Below are positions 48,153 to 57,689 of a stretch of 64,000 nucleotides of DNA, piece after piece. Each line of letters begins with the position of its first letter. Within the stretch, counting starts at the first letter, position 1. The notes beneath the pieces were generated by a model that worked only from the letters and a program-made list of their open reading frames with translations, did not search any database and was not told the DNA's origin. The position numbers were made by a program, and so were the translations under genes. Origin of the DNA: Allocoprococcus comes (GTDB taxonomy: Bacteria; Bacillota; Clostridia; Lachnospirales; Lachnospiraceae); assembly GCF_013300725.1 (NCBI RefSeq), contig NZ_JAAIMM010000001.1, positions 62,001-126,000 on the forward strand. Direction: 5' to 3'.

Positions 48153-50273
48153 ATGAGCGAATGGATTAGTGTAGCAGAAATATTTGGAGAAAACGTCTTC
48201 AATGATGCTGTTATGCAGGAAAGACTTCCAAAGAAGACTTACAAAGAGCTGAAAAAGACGATCGAAGAAGGTAAAGAGCTTCAGGCTGCAACAGCAGACG
48301 TTATTGCACATGAGATGAAAGAGTGGGCGATTGAAAAGGGTGCCACTCATTATTCGCACTGGTTCCAGCCTCTTACAGGAGCAACAGCTGAAAAGCATGA
48401 TTCGTTTATTTCAGCACCGAAGTCAGATGGAAAGATTCTGATGGAGTTTTCGGGAAAAGAGCTGATCAAAGGAGAACCGGATGCATCTTCCTTCCCGTCA
48501 GGAGGACTGCGTTCCACATTTGAAGCAAGAGGTTATACAGCGTGGGATTGTACATCCCCTGCATTTGTAAAGAAAAACCCGGATGGAAAAGGAACGATCC
48601 TTTATATCCCGACAGCGTTCTGTTCTTACACAGGAGAAGCATTGGATCAGAAGACACCGCTTCTTCGTTCAATGGAAGCAATTAACAAGCAGTCTATTCG
48701 TCTGCTCCGTTTGTTTGGAAATACAACTTCTAAGAAGGTTACACCTTCTGTTGGAATTGAGCAGGAATATTTCCTGGTAGACAGAGATAAATATCTTAAG
48801 AGAAAAGACCTTGTATTTACAGGACGTACTTTATTCGGTGCAAACCCTCCGAAGGGACAGGAGCTGGACGATCATTACTTTGGTGCGATCCGCGAGAGAA
48901 TCGCAGCATTTATGACCGATGTTAATGAAGAGCTCTGGAAGATGGGGGTATCTGCAAAGACACAGCACAACGAAGTAGCGCCTGGTCAGCATGAACTTGC
49001 ACCAATCTATGCACAGTGCAACGTAGCAGTTGACCATAATCAGCTGATTATGGAGACGCTGAAGAAAGTGGCATATCGTCATAACCTTCACTGCCTGCTT
49101 CATGAGAAGCCGTTTGAAGGTGTAAATGGTTCCGGAAAGCATAACAACTGGTCGCTGGTTACAGATGATGGGATCAACATTCTGGATCCGGGAAAGACAC
49201 CTCATGATAATATTCAGTTCCTTCTGGTTCTGACCTGTATTCTCCGTGCAGTAGACCTGCATGCAGACCTGCTCCGTGAATCTGCTTCTGACGTAGGAAA
49301 CGATCACAGACTTGGAGCAAATGAAGCACCGCCGGCAATTATTTCCGCATACCTCGGAGAACAGCTTGAAGACGTGCTTGCACAGCTTATTGATACCGGA
49401 GAAGCTGCACACAGCTTAAAAGGCGGCAAATTACATACCGGTGTAAGTACGCTCCCGGATTTTGCAAAGGATGCAACTGACAGAAACCGTACTTCACCAT
49501 TCGCATTTACAGGAAATAAATTTGAATTCCGTATGGTAGGATCCAGAGACTCGGTGGCAGCACCGAACGTAGTATTAAATACAATCGTGGCTGAGTCCTT
49601 CTCTGATGCCTGCGATGTACTCGAAAAAGCAGAAGATTTTGATCTTGCAGTCCATGATCTGATCAAGGAATATGCATCCAAACATCAGAGAATCGTATTC
49701 AATGGCAACGGATATTCTGATGAGTGGGTGAAGGAAGCCGAAAGAAGAGGACTTCCGAATATTAAGACCATGGTAGAGTCTATTGAATGCCTGACATATG
49801 ACAATGCGGTTGAAATGTTTGAAAAATTCGATGTATTCAGCCGTGCAGAACTGGAATCCCGTGCAGAGATCAAATATGAGGCATACTCAAAGGCAATCAA
49901 CATTGAAGCACGTTCCATGATCGATATCGCAAGCAAGCATATTATCCCGGCTGTGATCCAGTATGTAACTTCGCTGGCTAATTCGATCAACCAGGTAAAA
50001 CAGGCATGCACTGCAGCATATACAGGCGTACAGGAAGAGCTTCTTGTACAGTCGGCTGATCTTTTGAAAGACACAAAAGAAGCACTCAGAGCACTGGAAA
50101 CTGTTGTGGCAGAAGTACCGGAGACAGAAGGAAAAGAACAGGCATTCTTCTTCATGCAGAAAGTTGTACCGGCAATGGAAGCTTTAAGAAAACCAGTGGA
50201 TGAACTGGAAATGATCGTCAACAAGAATATGTGGCCGATGCCTTCTTATGGAGATCTGCTGTTCGAGGTCTAA
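48153..50273 (+). CDS. glnN: Glutamine synthetase type III, copy 1
   Basis: This 706-residue enzyme condenses glutamate and ammonia to glutamine with ATP. The length and segments such as [54 protein letters not shown] and [11 protein letters not shown] define the GlnN (GSIII) family found in Bacteroides and Firmicutes. It acts as a large homo-oligomer in the cytoplasm. The N-terminus starts [17 protein letters not shown] second, very similar copy lies 205 bases downstream. No promoter stronger than a weak one was seen right before it. Confidence 0.95.
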   Translation: MSEWISVAEIFGENVFNDAVMQERLPKKTYKELKKTIEEGKELQAATADVIAHEMKEWAIEKGATHYSHWFQPLTGATAEKHDSFISAPKSDGKILMEFSGKELIKGEPDASSFPSGGLRSTFEARGYTAWDCTSPAFVKKNPDGKGTILYIPTAFCSYTGEALDQKTPLLRSMEAINKQSIRLLRLFGNTTSKKVTPSVGIEQEYFLVDRDKYLKRKDLVFTGRTLFGANPPKGQELDDHYFGAIRERIAAFMTDVNEELWKMGVSAKTQHNEVAPGQHELAPIYAQCNVAVDHNQLIMETLKKVAYRHNLHCLLHEKPFEGVNGSGKHNNWSLVTDDGINILDPGKTPHDNIQFLLVLTCILRAVDLHADLLRESASDVGNDHRLGANEAPPAIISAYLGEQLEDVLAQLIDTGEAAHSLKGGKLHTGVSTLPDFAKDATDRNRTSPFAFTGNKFEFRMVGSRDSVAAPNVVLNTIVAESFSDACDVLEKAEDFDLAVHDLIKEYASKHQRIVFNGNGYSDEWVKEAERRGLPNIKTMVESIECLTYDNAVEMFEKFDVFSRAELESRAEIKYEAYSKAINIEARSMIDIASKHIIPAVIQYVTSLANSINQVKQACTAAYTGVQEELLVQSADLLKDTKEALRALETVVAEVPETEGKEQAFFFMQKVVPAMEALRKPVDELEMIVNKNMWPMPSYGDLLFEV

Positions 50274-50355
50274 GAAGTGACTGGTATAAATGTTGAAAAA
50301 GAAGTTGAAAACTCATGAAGTTTTGTGAAAATATACACAAATTAAAAAATTGGTC

Positions 50356-50456
50356 TTGAAATTTGAAAGAAAAAAGAGTATCGTAAATGTATCTTAAATA
50401 ACAGAGATCACAATGAACGAGGAAGTTCCACAAAGTGGAGCTTCCTCGTTTTTTTG
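50356..50456 (+). promoter_or_regulatory. Promoter and terminator-type attenuator before glnN copy 2
   Basis: TTGAAA (50356-50361) and TATCGT (50379-50384) with a 17-base spacer predict a start near 50391. A 16-bp stem (AACGAGGAAGTTCCAC at 50416-50431 with 50435-50450, one wobble) is followed by TTTTTTT. The glnN ribosome site is only about 12 bases further on, so no promoter can fit between. Expression must pass the terminator. No second hairpin or known riboswitch is visible. Confidence 0.7.
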
Positions 50457-50478
50457 CGTTAGAGAAAGGAAGGTAATT

Positions 50479-52593
50479 ATGAGTAGTGAATGGTTAAGCG
50501 TGGCAGAAATTTTTGGCGAAGATGTTTTTAACGATGCAGTAATGCAGGAGAGACTTCCGAAAAAAGTATACAAAAAATTAAAACAGACAATTGAAGAAGG
50601 AAAAGAGCTGGATCTTGAGACTGCAGATGTAATTGCGCATGAGATGAAAGAATGGGCAATCGAAAAAGGTGCAACCCATTATACACACTGGTTCCAGCCA
50701 CTGACAGGAGTTACTGCTGAAAAGCATGATTCCTTCATCTCAGCTCCTCTTCCAAGCGGAAAGGTTCTGATGAGCTTTTCAGGAAAAGAACTGATCAAAG
50801 GAGAGCCGGATGCTTCTTCTTTCCCGTCAGGAGGACTTCGTGCTACATTTGAAGCAAGAGGATATACAGCATGGGATTGTACATCACCGGCATTTGTAAG
50901 AAAAGATGCAGCCGGAGCAATCCTTTGCATCCCGACAGCATTCTGCTCTTACACAGGTGAGGCGCTGGATGAAAAAACACCGCTTCTCAGATCTATGGAA
51001 GCAATCAACAAAGAATCCATCAGACTGCTTCGTCTGTTCGGAAATACAACATCAAAGAAAGTAACACCTTCTGTAGGACCGGAGCAGGAATACTTCCTTG
51101 TAGATGCAAAGAAATTCTTACAGAGAAAAGACCTTATTTACACAGGACGTACACTTTTCGGAGCAATGCCACCGAAAGGACAGGAGCTTGACGATCACTA
51201 CTTTGGAACAATCCGTCAGAGAGTTGCTTCTTACATGAAAGATGTCAACGAAGAATTATGGAAACTTGGTGTTGCAGCTAAGACACAGCACAACGAAGTG
51301 GCACCGGCACAGCACGAACTCGCACCGATCTATGCAGAGGCCAATATTGCAGTAGATCACAACCAGATCATCATGAAGACATTGAAAAAGGTAGCATGCG
51401 AGCATGGACTGAAATGTCTGCTTCACGAGAAACCGTTTGCAGGAGTCAACGGATCAGGTAAACATAACAACTGGTCAATCACAACAGATGACGGAATCAA
51501 TATGCTGGATCCAGGAAAGACACCTCATGAAAATGTACAGTTCCTTCTGGTACTGGCATGTATCCTGAAAGCCGTTGATGTACACGCAGACCTGCTTCGT
51601 GAATCGGCTGCCGATCCGGGAAATGACCATAGACTTGGAGCAAACGAAGCACCGCCGGCAATCATCTCTATCTTCCTTGGTGAACAGCTTCAGGACGTTG
51701 TAGAACAGCTCCTCAGCACAGGTGAGGCAACACACAGCCTGAATGGTGGAAAGCTGGAAACAGGCGTAACAACCCTTCCGGATCTTACAAAGGATGCAAC
51801 CGACAGAAACAGAACTTCACCATTTGCATTTACCGGAAATAAATTTGAATTCCGTATGGTAGGTTCCCGCGATTCCATTGCAGGACCAAACGTAGTACTG
51901 AATACAATCGTAGCAGAGGCATTTGCAGAGGCATGCGATGTCCTGGAAAAAGCAGATGATTTTGATACAGCTGTACACAGCCTGATCAAAGAATATCTGA
52001 CAGATCATCAGAGAATTATCTTCAACGGCAACGGATATTCTGATGAATGGGTAGCTGAAGCAGAAAAGAGAGGACTTCCGAACATCAAGTCCATGGTAGA
52101 AGCAATCCCGGCACTGACGACTGAAAAAGCGGTAGATCTGTTCGGAAAATTTGGTGTATTTACCAAGGCAGAGCTGGAATCCCGTGCAGAGATCAAATAT
52201 GAGAACTATGCAAAGGCAATCAATATCGAAGCAAAGGCTATGATCGATATTGCTGCAAAACAGATCATTCCTGCAGTTGTAAAATATACAAAAGAGCTTG
52301 CAGATACGGTTCTTGCAGTAAAAGAAGCCGGAGCAGATGCATCTGTACAGGCAGAAATGCTCGCTGACATTTCAGGACTTCTGACAGAAACAAAGGCTGC
52401 CCTTAAGAAACTGGAAGCAGTCACAGAAGAAGCAGCAGGAAAAGAAGAAGGAAAAGTACAGTCTGAATTCTATCACTTCAGTGTAGTTCCGGCTATGGAA
52501 GGACTCCGTACACCGGTAGACGAACTGGAAATGATCGTGGATAAAGAAGTATGGCCAATGCCTTCTTACGGAGATCTTTTATTTGAAGTTTAG
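50479..52593 (+). CDS. glnN: Glutamine synthetase type III, copy 2
   Basis: This 704-residue enzyme is a tandem paralog of copy 1, with most residues identical across the catalytic core. All the family motifs ([45 protein letters not shown]) are intact. Differences concentrate in the C-terminal helical region (about residues 610-680). The ATG at 50479 after GAAAGGAAGG is used. The leader has a terminator hairpin not seen before copy 1, so the two copies are likely regulated differently. Confidence 0.95.
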   Translation: MSSEWLSVAEIFGEDVFNDAVMQERLPKKVYKKLKQTIEEGKELDLETADVIAHEMKEWAIEKGATHYTHWFQPLTGVTAEKHDSFISAPLPSGKVLMSFSGKELIKGEPDASSFPSGGLRATFEARGYTAWDCTSPAFVRKDAAGAILCIPTAFCSYTGEALDEKTPLLRSMEAINKESIRLLRLFGNTTSKKVTPSVGPEQEYFLVDAKKFLQRKDLIYTGRTLFGAMPPKGQELDDHYFGTIRQRVASYMKDVNEELWKLGVAAKTQHNEVAPAQHELAPIYAEANIAVDHNQIIMKTLKKVACEHGLKCLLHEKPFAGVNGSGKHNNWSITTDDGINMLDPGKTPHENVQFLLVLACILKAVDVHADLLRESAADPGNDHRLGANEAPPAIISIFLGEQLQDVVEQLLSTGEATHSLNGGKLETGVTTLPDLTKDATDRNRTSPFAFTGNKFEFRMVGSRDSIAGPNVVLNTIVAEAFAEACDVLEKADDFDTAVHSLIKEYLTDHQRIIFNGNGYSDEWVAEAEKRGLPNIKSMVEAIPALTTEKAVDLFGKFGVFTKAELESRAEIKYENYAKAINIEAKAMIDIAAKQIIPAVVKYTKELADTVLAVKEAGADASVQAEMLADISGLLTETKAALKKLEAVTEEAAGKEEGKVQSEFYHFSVVPAMEGLRTPVDELEMIVDKEVWPMPSYGDLLFEV

Positions 52594-52621
52594 AAAATAC
52601 ATATAAAATACTTATAGAAAT

Positions 52622-52684
52622 TTAAGGACCTTAGACTTGGAAAGAAGCAGAAATTATGCTACTCTAAGTCTGAGGTTCTTTTCT
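52622..52684 (+). terminator. Intrinsic terminator of glnN copy 2
   Basis: AAGGACCTTAGACTT pairs with AAGTCTGAGGTTCTT, then TTTCT. Repeat R2 copy 1 starts at its end. Confidence 0.8.
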
Positions 52685-52685
52685 G

Positions 52686-52800
52686 TATCCGGAAATGTAT
52701 TTCCGGATATAGAAAGTCTTCGGCGGGATGTGCACTGTGATACAGGGAAGATGTCGCAGGCAACGATCACAGGCGCGGGAATGTGCCAAGGCACATTTTT
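52686..52800 (+). repeat. Dispersed repeat R2, copy 1
   Basis: Blocks AAAGTCTTCGGCGGGATGTG (52713-52732) and GCGCGGGAATGTGCCAAGGC (52772-52791) recur at 56848-56942 with few changes. It also has the palindromes TCCGGAAATGTATTTCCGGA and AATGTGCCAAGGCACATT. It lies between a terminator and the DUF1700 gene. Confidence 0.7.
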
Positions 52801-52854
52801 GTATCGGAATATAATTATAAACAATGAAATGATGAGAATAGAGGAGAAAGAAAG

Positions 52855-53310
52855 ATGACGAAAGCAGAGTTCCTTGAAAAACTGAGAATTGAACTTTCTT
52901 CCGGTGTGACACCACAGGTGTTGCAGGAGAATCTGAACTACTATAGTCAGTATATTGATGATGAGATCAGAAAAGGAAGAACGGAGAGTGAGGTACTGGC
53001 GGAACTTGGAGATCCGTGGATTCTTGCGAAAACGATCGTGGATGCGCAGGGAGAAGAAAGTGTAGAAGATGTGATCTATGATTCGGATGGAAGGACCTAC
53101 AGAGACAACAGCAGCACAGAAGGAAGCAGCAATATCCATGTGTGGAGCCTGGATAGCTGGTGGAAGAAACTTCTGCTGATTCTTGTGGTTGTGGCTGTGA
53201 TCGTTGTGATCTTTGCGGTGATAAGCGGGATTGTAAGCCTGATCGCACCGGTACTGATCCCTCTTCTGGTGATCATACTGCTGGTCAGAATGCTGAGAAG
53301 GCGATGGTAA
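52855..53310 (+). CDS. DUF1700 (HAAS domain) membrane protein
   Basis: The 151-residue protein begins with the HAAS-domain signature: KAEFLEKLRIELS, YYSQYIDDEIRKGRTESEVLAELGDPWILAKTIV. An acidic/Ser-rich linker is followed by one or two C-terminal hydrophobic helices (KLLLILVVVAVIVVIFAVISG). In some Firmicutes such proteins are paired with a PadR regulator; no PadR gene is present here. The start follows GGAGAAAGAAAG. The function is unknown. Confidence 0.85.
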   Translation: MTKAEFLEKLRIELSSGVTPQVLQENLNYYSQYIDDEIRKGRTESEVLAELGDPWILAKTIVDAQGEESVEDVIYDSDGRTYRDNSSTEGSSNIHVWSLDSWWKKLLLILVVVAVIVVIFAVISGIVSLIAPVLIPLLVIILLVRMLRRRW

Positions 53311-53312
53311 TT

Positions 53313-53373
53313 AAAAAAGCCGGAGGTATAAGATTCTTCTGCAATGGAAAGAAGCTTATGTCTCCGGCTTTTT
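53313..53373 (+). terminator. Intrinsic terminator after the DUF1700 gene
   Basis: AAAAAGCCGGAG...ATAAG.TCTTC pairs with GAAGA.GCTTAT..CTCCGGCTTTTT in a long stem. Confidence 0.85.
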
Positions 53374-53627
53374 GGTTATATGTTCTATATGTTAGGTTCA
53401 AGTACATGAAAAGAATCTGTCTATATAACGTTAAACGCCCGATAGGGGAGCTATCGAGCGTTTGAGGGGAGTATAAATAATTAATAAGGGGTTGTAGAAA
53501 ATAAATCTCTACACGACAAAGTATAATATAAACCGATTTGAAAATCAAGAAAAAAATAAAAATGTATAAAAATACGAAAAGGATAGATACTATGTTTGTA
53601 CAAAAAAAATGTCAGGAGGAATTATCA
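53374..53627. other. Gap with hairpin and AT-rich promoter-like region
   Basis: A hairpin AAACGCCCGATAG...CTATCGAGCGTTT lies at 53432-53462 without a T-run. TATAAT at 53522-53527 and TTGAAA at 53538-53543 are promoter-like but poorly paired. No gene is seen. Confidence 0.4.
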
Positions 53628-53861
53628 ATGGCAAAAAATTATAATGCTTCAGAAAACAGTACAAACAAAAATTCATATGGATCCAACAAGAATGCGTATG
53701 ATGAAAATGCATCCGGCAAGAACCAGTCAAATAAAAATTCAGGCAATAAAAATGCATCCGGCAAGAATATGACTAACCGGAATGCAAAGAATGCATATGA
53801 ATCAGATCGTAATGCATATGACAGCTCAAAGTCCTGCCATAACGAAAGTGACAAGTATTAA
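53628..53861 (+). CDS. Asn/Lys/Ser-rich small protein, 77 residues
   Basis: The frame from ATG 53628 follows a clear AGGAGGA site. The sequence is low-complexity, with repeated units such as NKNSYGSNKNAYDENASGKN and SGNKNASGKN, a single Cys near the end (SKSCHNESDKY) and almost no hydrophobic residues. It is presumably disordered and hydrophilic, like some spore-associated small proteins, but I do not recognise the family. A terminator follows. Confidence 0.65.
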   Translation: MAKNYNASENSTNKNSYGSNKNAYDENASGKNQSNKNSGNKNASGKNMTNRNAKNAYESDRNAYDSSKSCHNESDKY

Positions 53862-53885
53862 AAAGTGCAAAACAGTTAAGAGGGG

Positions 53886-53918
53886 AAAAGCAGCGGAATC
53901 CAAACCGCTGCTTTTTCG
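53886..53918 (+). terminator. Intrinsic terminator of the Asn-rich small gene
   Basis: AAAAGCAGCGG (53886-53896) pairs with CCGCTGCTTTT, then TTC. Confidence 0.85.
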
Positions 53919-53999
53919 CGAGCTACGCCCCTTGACAAAAGGCAGACAGAAAACGTAATATAGTTTATAACAGATTGTGGAGTAGAGAAAGGAATAAGA

Positions 54000-55160
54000 A
54001 TGGAAAAGATGGAGCTGATAGCACCCTGCCATTTCGGAATGGAAGCTGTTCTGAAGCGGGAAGTGCTGGATTTAGGATATGAGATATCAACAGTAGAAGA
54101 CGGAAGAGTATGCTTCTGGGGAGATGCACAGGCGATTTGCGATGCGAACGTGTTCCTACGGACAGCAGAGAGAATCCTTCTTAAGGTTGGTTCATTTAAA
54201 GCAGAGACATTTGATGAATTATTTGAGAAAACAAGAGTACTTCCGTGGGAGAATTATATTCCGAAGAACGGAAAGTTCTGGGTGACGAAGGCTGCATCTG
54301 TAAAGAGTAAACTGTTCAGCCCGTCAGATATTCAGTCGATCATGAAAAAAGCTATGGTAGAAAGGCTGAGACGGATCTACGGGATAGAATGGTTCCAGGA
54401 GGATGGACCGGCTTACCCGATCCGTGTATTTCTGATGAAAGATATCGTGACGATCGGAATTGATACCTCCGGCGTATCGTTACATAAGAGAGGTTATCGT
54501 CAGATGACCGTAAAGGCACCGATCACAGAGACACTGGCATCCGCACTGATCATGCTGACACCGTGGCACAAGGACCGGATCCTGGTAGACCCTTTCTGCG
54601 GAAGTGGAACATTTCCAATTGAAGCGGCTATGATGGCAGCCAATATTGCACCGGGTATGAACCGTTCCTTTACAGCAGAAGAATGGGTGAACCTGATTCC
54701 GAAAAAAGCATGGTATGATGCGATGGATGAGGCAAATGATGTGATCGACCGGGAGGTACAGGTTGATATTCAGGGATATGACCTGAATCCGGAGGCAGTA
54801 AAAGCAGCAAGGCAGAATGCCAAAGATGCAGGCGTTGACCATCTGATCCATTTTCAGGAAAGAGCAGTAAAGGACTTAAGCCACCCGAAGAAGTATGGTT
54901 TTATCATTACCAATCCGCCGTATGGCGAGCGACTGGAGGATAAAAAGGATCTGCCGCAGTTATACAGAGAATTTGGTGAGAGTTTTAAAAAGCTGGACAG
55001 CTGGTCTGCATATATGATCACCAGTTACGAGGATGCAGAGCGTTATTTCGGAAGAAAAGCAGATAAGAACCGGAAGATATATAACGGTATGCTGAAGACC
55101 TATTTCTATCAGTTCTTAGGTCCGAAGCCACCGAAACGCCCAAGAGAACCAAGACAGTAA
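54000..55160 (+). CDS. RlmL-like class I methyltransferase with THUMP domain
   Basis: This 386-residue protein has an N-terminal ferredoxin-like/THUMP domain (~residues 1-160), then a Rossmann methyltransferase core with DPFCGSGTFPIEAA near residue 197 and the N6-adenine/guanine motif TNPPYGERL near 305. It resembles Bacillus YpsC and the RlmL/RlmK guanosine methyltransferases acting on 23S rRNA. The target base here is not proven. It is followed by rdgB and yfcE-like genes with short gaps, so it is the first gene of a three-gene operon. Confidence 0.88.
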   Translation: MEKMELIAPCHFGMEAVLKREVLDLGYEISTVEDGRVCFWGDAQAICDANVFLRTAERILLKVGSFKAETFDELFEKTRVLPWENYIPKNGKFWVTKAASVKSKLFSPSDIQSIMKKAMVERLRRIYGIEWFQEDGPAYPIRVFLMKDIVTIGIDTSGVSLHKRGYRQMTVKAPITETLASALIMLTPWHKDRILVDPFCGSGTFPIEAAMMAANIAPGMNRSFTAEEWVNLIPKKAWYDAMDEANDVIDREVQVDIQGYDLNPEAVKAARQNAKDAGVDHLIHFQERAVKDLSHPKKYGFIITNPPYGERLEDKKDLPQLYREFGESFKKLDSWSAYMITSYEDAERYFGRKADKNRKIYNGMLKTYFYQFLGPKPPKRPREPRQ

Positions 55161-55179
55161 GAGAAAGAAGAATTTACAG

Positions 55180-55785
55180 ATGAAAATTATTTTTGCAACG
55201 GGTAATAAGAATAAAATGACAGAGATCCGTCAGATCCTGCAGGATCTGGGGATGGAGATCCTTTCTATGAAGGAAGCGGGGATTGACATTGATATCGTAG
55301 AGGATGGAAAGTCCTTTGAGGAAAATGCGATGATCAAAGCCTCAGCGATCGCAGAGCTGCCGGAAGTGAAGGCAATGGATGCGATTGTACTGGCAGATGA
55401 TTCCGGACTGGAAATCGATTATCTGAATAAAGAGCCGGGAATCTATTCTGCACGTTATGCAGGAACCGATACTTCGTATGATATCAAGAACAGTCTCCTG
55501 CTTTCAAGAATGAAGGGCGTACCGGATAATCAGCGTACAGCAAGGTTTGTCTGTGCGGTGGCAGCAGTATTCCCGAACGGGGACAAAGAGGTTGTCCGTG
55601 GAACGATGGAAGGATGTATTGGTTACGAAATCGCCGGAGCAAATGGATTTGGCTATGATCCGATCTTTTTCCTGCCGGAATACGGTTGCACCTCGGCAGA
55701 GCTTGCACCGGAAAAGAAGAATGAACTCAGCCACAGAGGAGAAGCACTTCGGATGATGAGACAGATCATGGAGAAAAAGTTATGA
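55180..55785 (+). CDS. rdgB: XTP/dITP diphosphatase (HAM1/RdgB)
   Basis: This 201-residue house-cleaning enzyme removes noncanonical purine nucleotides. The N-terminal ATGNKNKMTEIRQIL, the catalytic VLADDSGLEIDYLN and the YAGTDTSYDIKNS and GANGFGYDPIF blocks are all present. Length is typical. It overlaps the next start by four bases (ATGA), so translation is coupled. Confidence 0.94.
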   Translation: MKIIFATGNKNKMTEIRQILQDLGMEILSMKEAGIDIDIVEDGKSFEENAMIKASAIAELPEVKAMDAIVLADDSGLEIDYLNKEPGIYSARYAGTDTSYDIKNSLLLSRMKGVPDNQRTARFVCAVAAVFPNGDKEVVRGTMEGCIGYEIAGANGFGYDPIFFLPEYGCTSAELAPEKKNELSHRGEALRMMRQIMEKKL

Positions 55786-56264
55786 GAGTATTGATCATTA
55801 GTGATACACATGGAAGACATACTGCATTTGACCGGGCAATCATGGAAGCTGGAAAGATCGATTATCTGGTTCATCTCGGGGATACAGAGGGTGGAGAAGA
55901 CTATATTGAGGCATTCTGTGGATGCCCGGCATATATCCTGGCAGGGAACAATGATTTCTTTTCGCGAAATCTTCGTGAGATGGAGATCTATTTTGGCAAG
56001 AAAAAAGCATTTATGGCACATGGACACCAGTATTCCGTGTCTCTTGGTGTAGAGCGGATCCTGGATGAGGGAAGATCGAGAAATGCAGATATCGTGATGT
56101 TTGGGCACACACACAGACCGTATCTGAAAAAGTTTGGGGATATTACAGTGCTGAATCCGGGCAGTCTGTCATTTCCACGGCAGGAAGGCAGAAAAGGCAG
56201 TTATATCATTATGGAGATGGATCAGGACGGGAATACAGAGTTTTCGATTCATTATCTGGATTAG
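55782..56264 (+). CDS. YfcE/MJ0936-family metallophosphoesterase
   Basis: The 160-residue protein has the calcineurin-like metal motifs ISDTHGR, HLGDTEGGEDY, AGNNDFFSR, MAHGHQYSV and GHTHRP. It is expected to hydrolyse a phosphodiester such as 2',3'-cAMP or a model substrate; the physiological one is unknown. It ends the rlmL-rdgB-yfcE operon, and a tRNA promoter follows. Confidence 0.9.
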   Translation: MRVLIISDTHGRHTAFDRAIMEAGKIDYLVHLGDTEGGEDYIEAFCGCPAYILAGNNDFFSRNLREMEIYFGKKKAFMAHGHQYSVSLGVERILDEGRSRNADIVMFGHTHRPYLKKFGDITVLNPGSLSFPRQEGRKGSYIIMEMDQDGNTEFSIHYLD

Positions 56265-56363
56265 AGTAGGTGGCACGTATTTCTGCTGAAAAAAGGGCAA
56301 AAATGCGTGTCTTTTACAAGAAAAAGAAAAATAAAAATTTCTTTAAAAAAATTTAAAAAACAT

Positions 56364-56393
56364 GTTGACTTTTTGAAAACCTTGTAATATAAT
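56364..56393 (+). promoter_or_regulatory. Promoter of the tRNA cluster
   Basis: TTGACT (56364-56369) and TATAAT (56388-56393) with an 18-base spacer precede tRNA-Pro by about 40 bases. Confidence 0.85.
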
Positions 56394-56431
56394 AACTTTT
56401 GTCGTCACGGAGATGACAAACAGATAAACAA

Positions 56432-56506
56432 CGGGGTGTGGCTCAGCTTGGCTAGAGCGCCTGGTTTGGGACCAGGAGGTCGCAGGTTCGAATCCTGTCA
56501 CCCCGA
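56432..56506 (+). tRNA. tRNA-Pro (TGG)
   Basis: Acceptor CGGGGTG pairs with CACCCCG; the anticodon loop TTTGGGA gives TGG; the T-arm has the GTTCGAATC core. No encoded CCA. Confidence 0.93.
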
Positions 56507-56514
56507 TGTGATCT

Positions 56515-56585
56515 GCGGGTGTAGTTCAATGGTAGAACACCAGCCTTCCAAGCTGGATACGTGGGTTCGATTCCCATCACCCGCT
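56515..56585 (+). tRNA. tRNA-Gly (TCC)
   Basis: Acceptor GCGGGTG pairs with CACCCGC; anticodon stem CCAGC/GCTGG with loop CTTCCAA gives TCC; T-arm GTTCGATTC. Confidence 0.93.
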
Positions 56586-56607
56586 TACACTGAGAATTCA
56601 GTGTTGT

Positions 56608-56681
<74 letters not shown>

Positions 56682-56689
56682 TTTATATG

Positions 56690-56763
56690 GTGGGTATAGC
56701 GCAGTTGGTTAGCGCGCCAGATTGTGGCTCTGGAGGCCCAGGGTTCGAATCCCTGTATCCACC
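56690..56763 (+). tRNA. tRNA-His (GTG)
   Basis: Acceptor GTGGGTA pairs with TATCCAC; a G precedes the acceptor at 56689, as expected for His. Anticodon stem CCAGA/TCTGG with loop TTGTGGC gives GTG. Confidence 0.93.
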
Positions 56764-56792
56764 CTTTAATCTATAATATTTGAAAGAAATGG

Positions 56793-56819
56793 CAAGCAGA
56801 AATGCTCGCATTTTTTTTA
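56793..56819 (+). terminator. Terminator after tRNA-His
   Basis: GCAAGCA pairs with TGCTCGC (one mismatch) and is followed by ATTTTTTTT. It splits the tRNA array in two. Confidence 0.65.
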
Positions 56820-56942
56820 TGATAGACATTGTAAGAGTGGATATCATAAAAGTCTTCGGCAGGATATGAGAGCTTTGGCAGATTACAGGATGCCATAAGT
56901 TAAGCGATTGTCGCAGGCGCGGGAATGTGCCATGGCGCATTC
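56818..56942 (+). repeat. Dispersed repeat R2, copy 2
   Basis: Shares blocks AAAGTCTTCGGC.GGAT.TG (56848-56869) and TCGCAGGCGCGGGAATGTGC with the copy at 52686. It begins in the terminator T-run and ends about 20 bases before tRNA-Gln. Confidence 0.7.
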
Positions 56943-56963
56943 TATGTTAAGACATAAAGATAA

Positions 56964-57035
56964 TGGGCCATCGCCAAGCGGTAAGGCACAGGACTTTGAC
57001 TCCTGCACTCGCTGGTTCGAATCCAGCTGGCCCAG
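56964..57035 (+). tRNA. tRNA-Gln (TTG)
   Basis: Acceptor TGGGCCA pairs with TGGCCCA; anticodon stem CAGGA/TCCTG with loop CTTTGAC gives TTG; T-arm GTTCGAATC. Confidence 0.93.
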
Positions 57036-57039
57036 TTAC

Positions 57040-57112
57040 GGGCGTGTAGCTCAGGTGGTAGAGCACTTGACTTTTAATCAAGTTGTCCGGGGTTCGAATC
57101 CCCGCACGCTCA
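57040..57112 (+). tRNA. tRNA-Lys (TTT)
   Basis: Acceptor GGGCGTG pairs with CACGCTC; anticodon stem CTTGA/TCAAG with loop CTTTTAA gives TTT. It starts four bases after tRNA-Gln. Confidence 0.93.
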
Positions 57113-57151
57113 CTCATTTAGTCCCATGGTCTTCTGTGGGACTAAAAAAAT

Positions 57152-57232
57152 GCGGATGTGGCGGAACTGGCAGACGCGCTAGACTTAGGATCTAGTCTCT
57201 ACGAGGTGCAGGTTCAAGTCCTGTCATCCGCA
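57152..57232 (+). tRNA. tRNA-Leu (TAG)
   Basis: Acceptor GCGGATG pairs with CATCCGC; anticodon stem CTAGA/TCTAG with loop CTTAGGA gives TAG; a variable arm of Leu length and T-arm GTTCAAGTC follow. Confidence 0.92.
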
Positions 57233-57274
57233 TTTAGTTAAATATAACAAAACCAATTATATATAGAAGTAATA

Positions 57275-57309
57275 GAGGAACCTTTACCCAAAAAGGTTTC
57301 TTTTTTTTA
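57275..57309 (+). terminator. Terminator of the tRNA cluster
   Basis: GGAACCTTTACCC pairs with AAAAAGGTTTC, then TTTTTTT. Confidence 0.75.
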
Positions 57310-57310
57310 T

Positions 57311-57359
57311 AGGAACTTCCGAAGGAACTTCCTATGAAAAAAGGCACTGCGTGCCGGAG
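57311..57359 (+). repeat. Dispersed repeat R3 module A, copy 1
   Basis: AGGAACTTCCGAAGGAACTTCCT and GGCACTGCGTGCCGGAG recur in the same orientation at 59855-59905. The element abuts the tRNA terminator T-run. Confidence 0.65.
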
Positions 57360-57484
57360 ATGCGCACTCGCACGAAGAAGAAGAAAAGAAGAAGCAGTAT
57401 TCAGATTTCTCTGTTGAAAATATCCGGATCGAGATCGTCTCTTTTACAGATTCCAACTATATGTTAATATAATCATATGAAGAG

Positions 57485-57557
57485 GTTGGGGGCAAAAGGT
57501 ATTTTGACTCCTTTGATACCAGATTGCTACGTGCTTTGCACTCTCGCAATCCTCAAA
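57485..57557 (+). repeat. Dispersed repeat R3 module B, copy 1
   Basis: About 72 bases (from GTTGGGGGCAAAAGGTATTTT to CTCGCAATCCTCAAA) match the reverse complement of 59912-59983 with about three or four differences. It lies 130 bases before the glycosyltransferase gene. The rest of 57360-57689 is AT-rich and holds no gene I can support. Confidence 0.75.
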
Positions 57558-57689
57558 AACAGGTGAAAAAGAAACCGGAGAAAAAAAGTATGGATAAATG
57601 ATAAACGGTGAGTACCGCTTTTATTGATCACATTACGACAATAAATACATATAACAGGGAAATTTTAACAAAGTAAGAGGGACGAAAGA

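Noticed and set aside
57117-57149. Hairpin with poly-A tail between tRNA-Lys and tRNA-Leu taken as a terminator
   Set aside because: GTCCCAT/GTGGGAC is followed by A's on the plus strand, not T's, so it is not an intrinsic terminator for the tRNA transcript; on the minus strand there is no gene to end.
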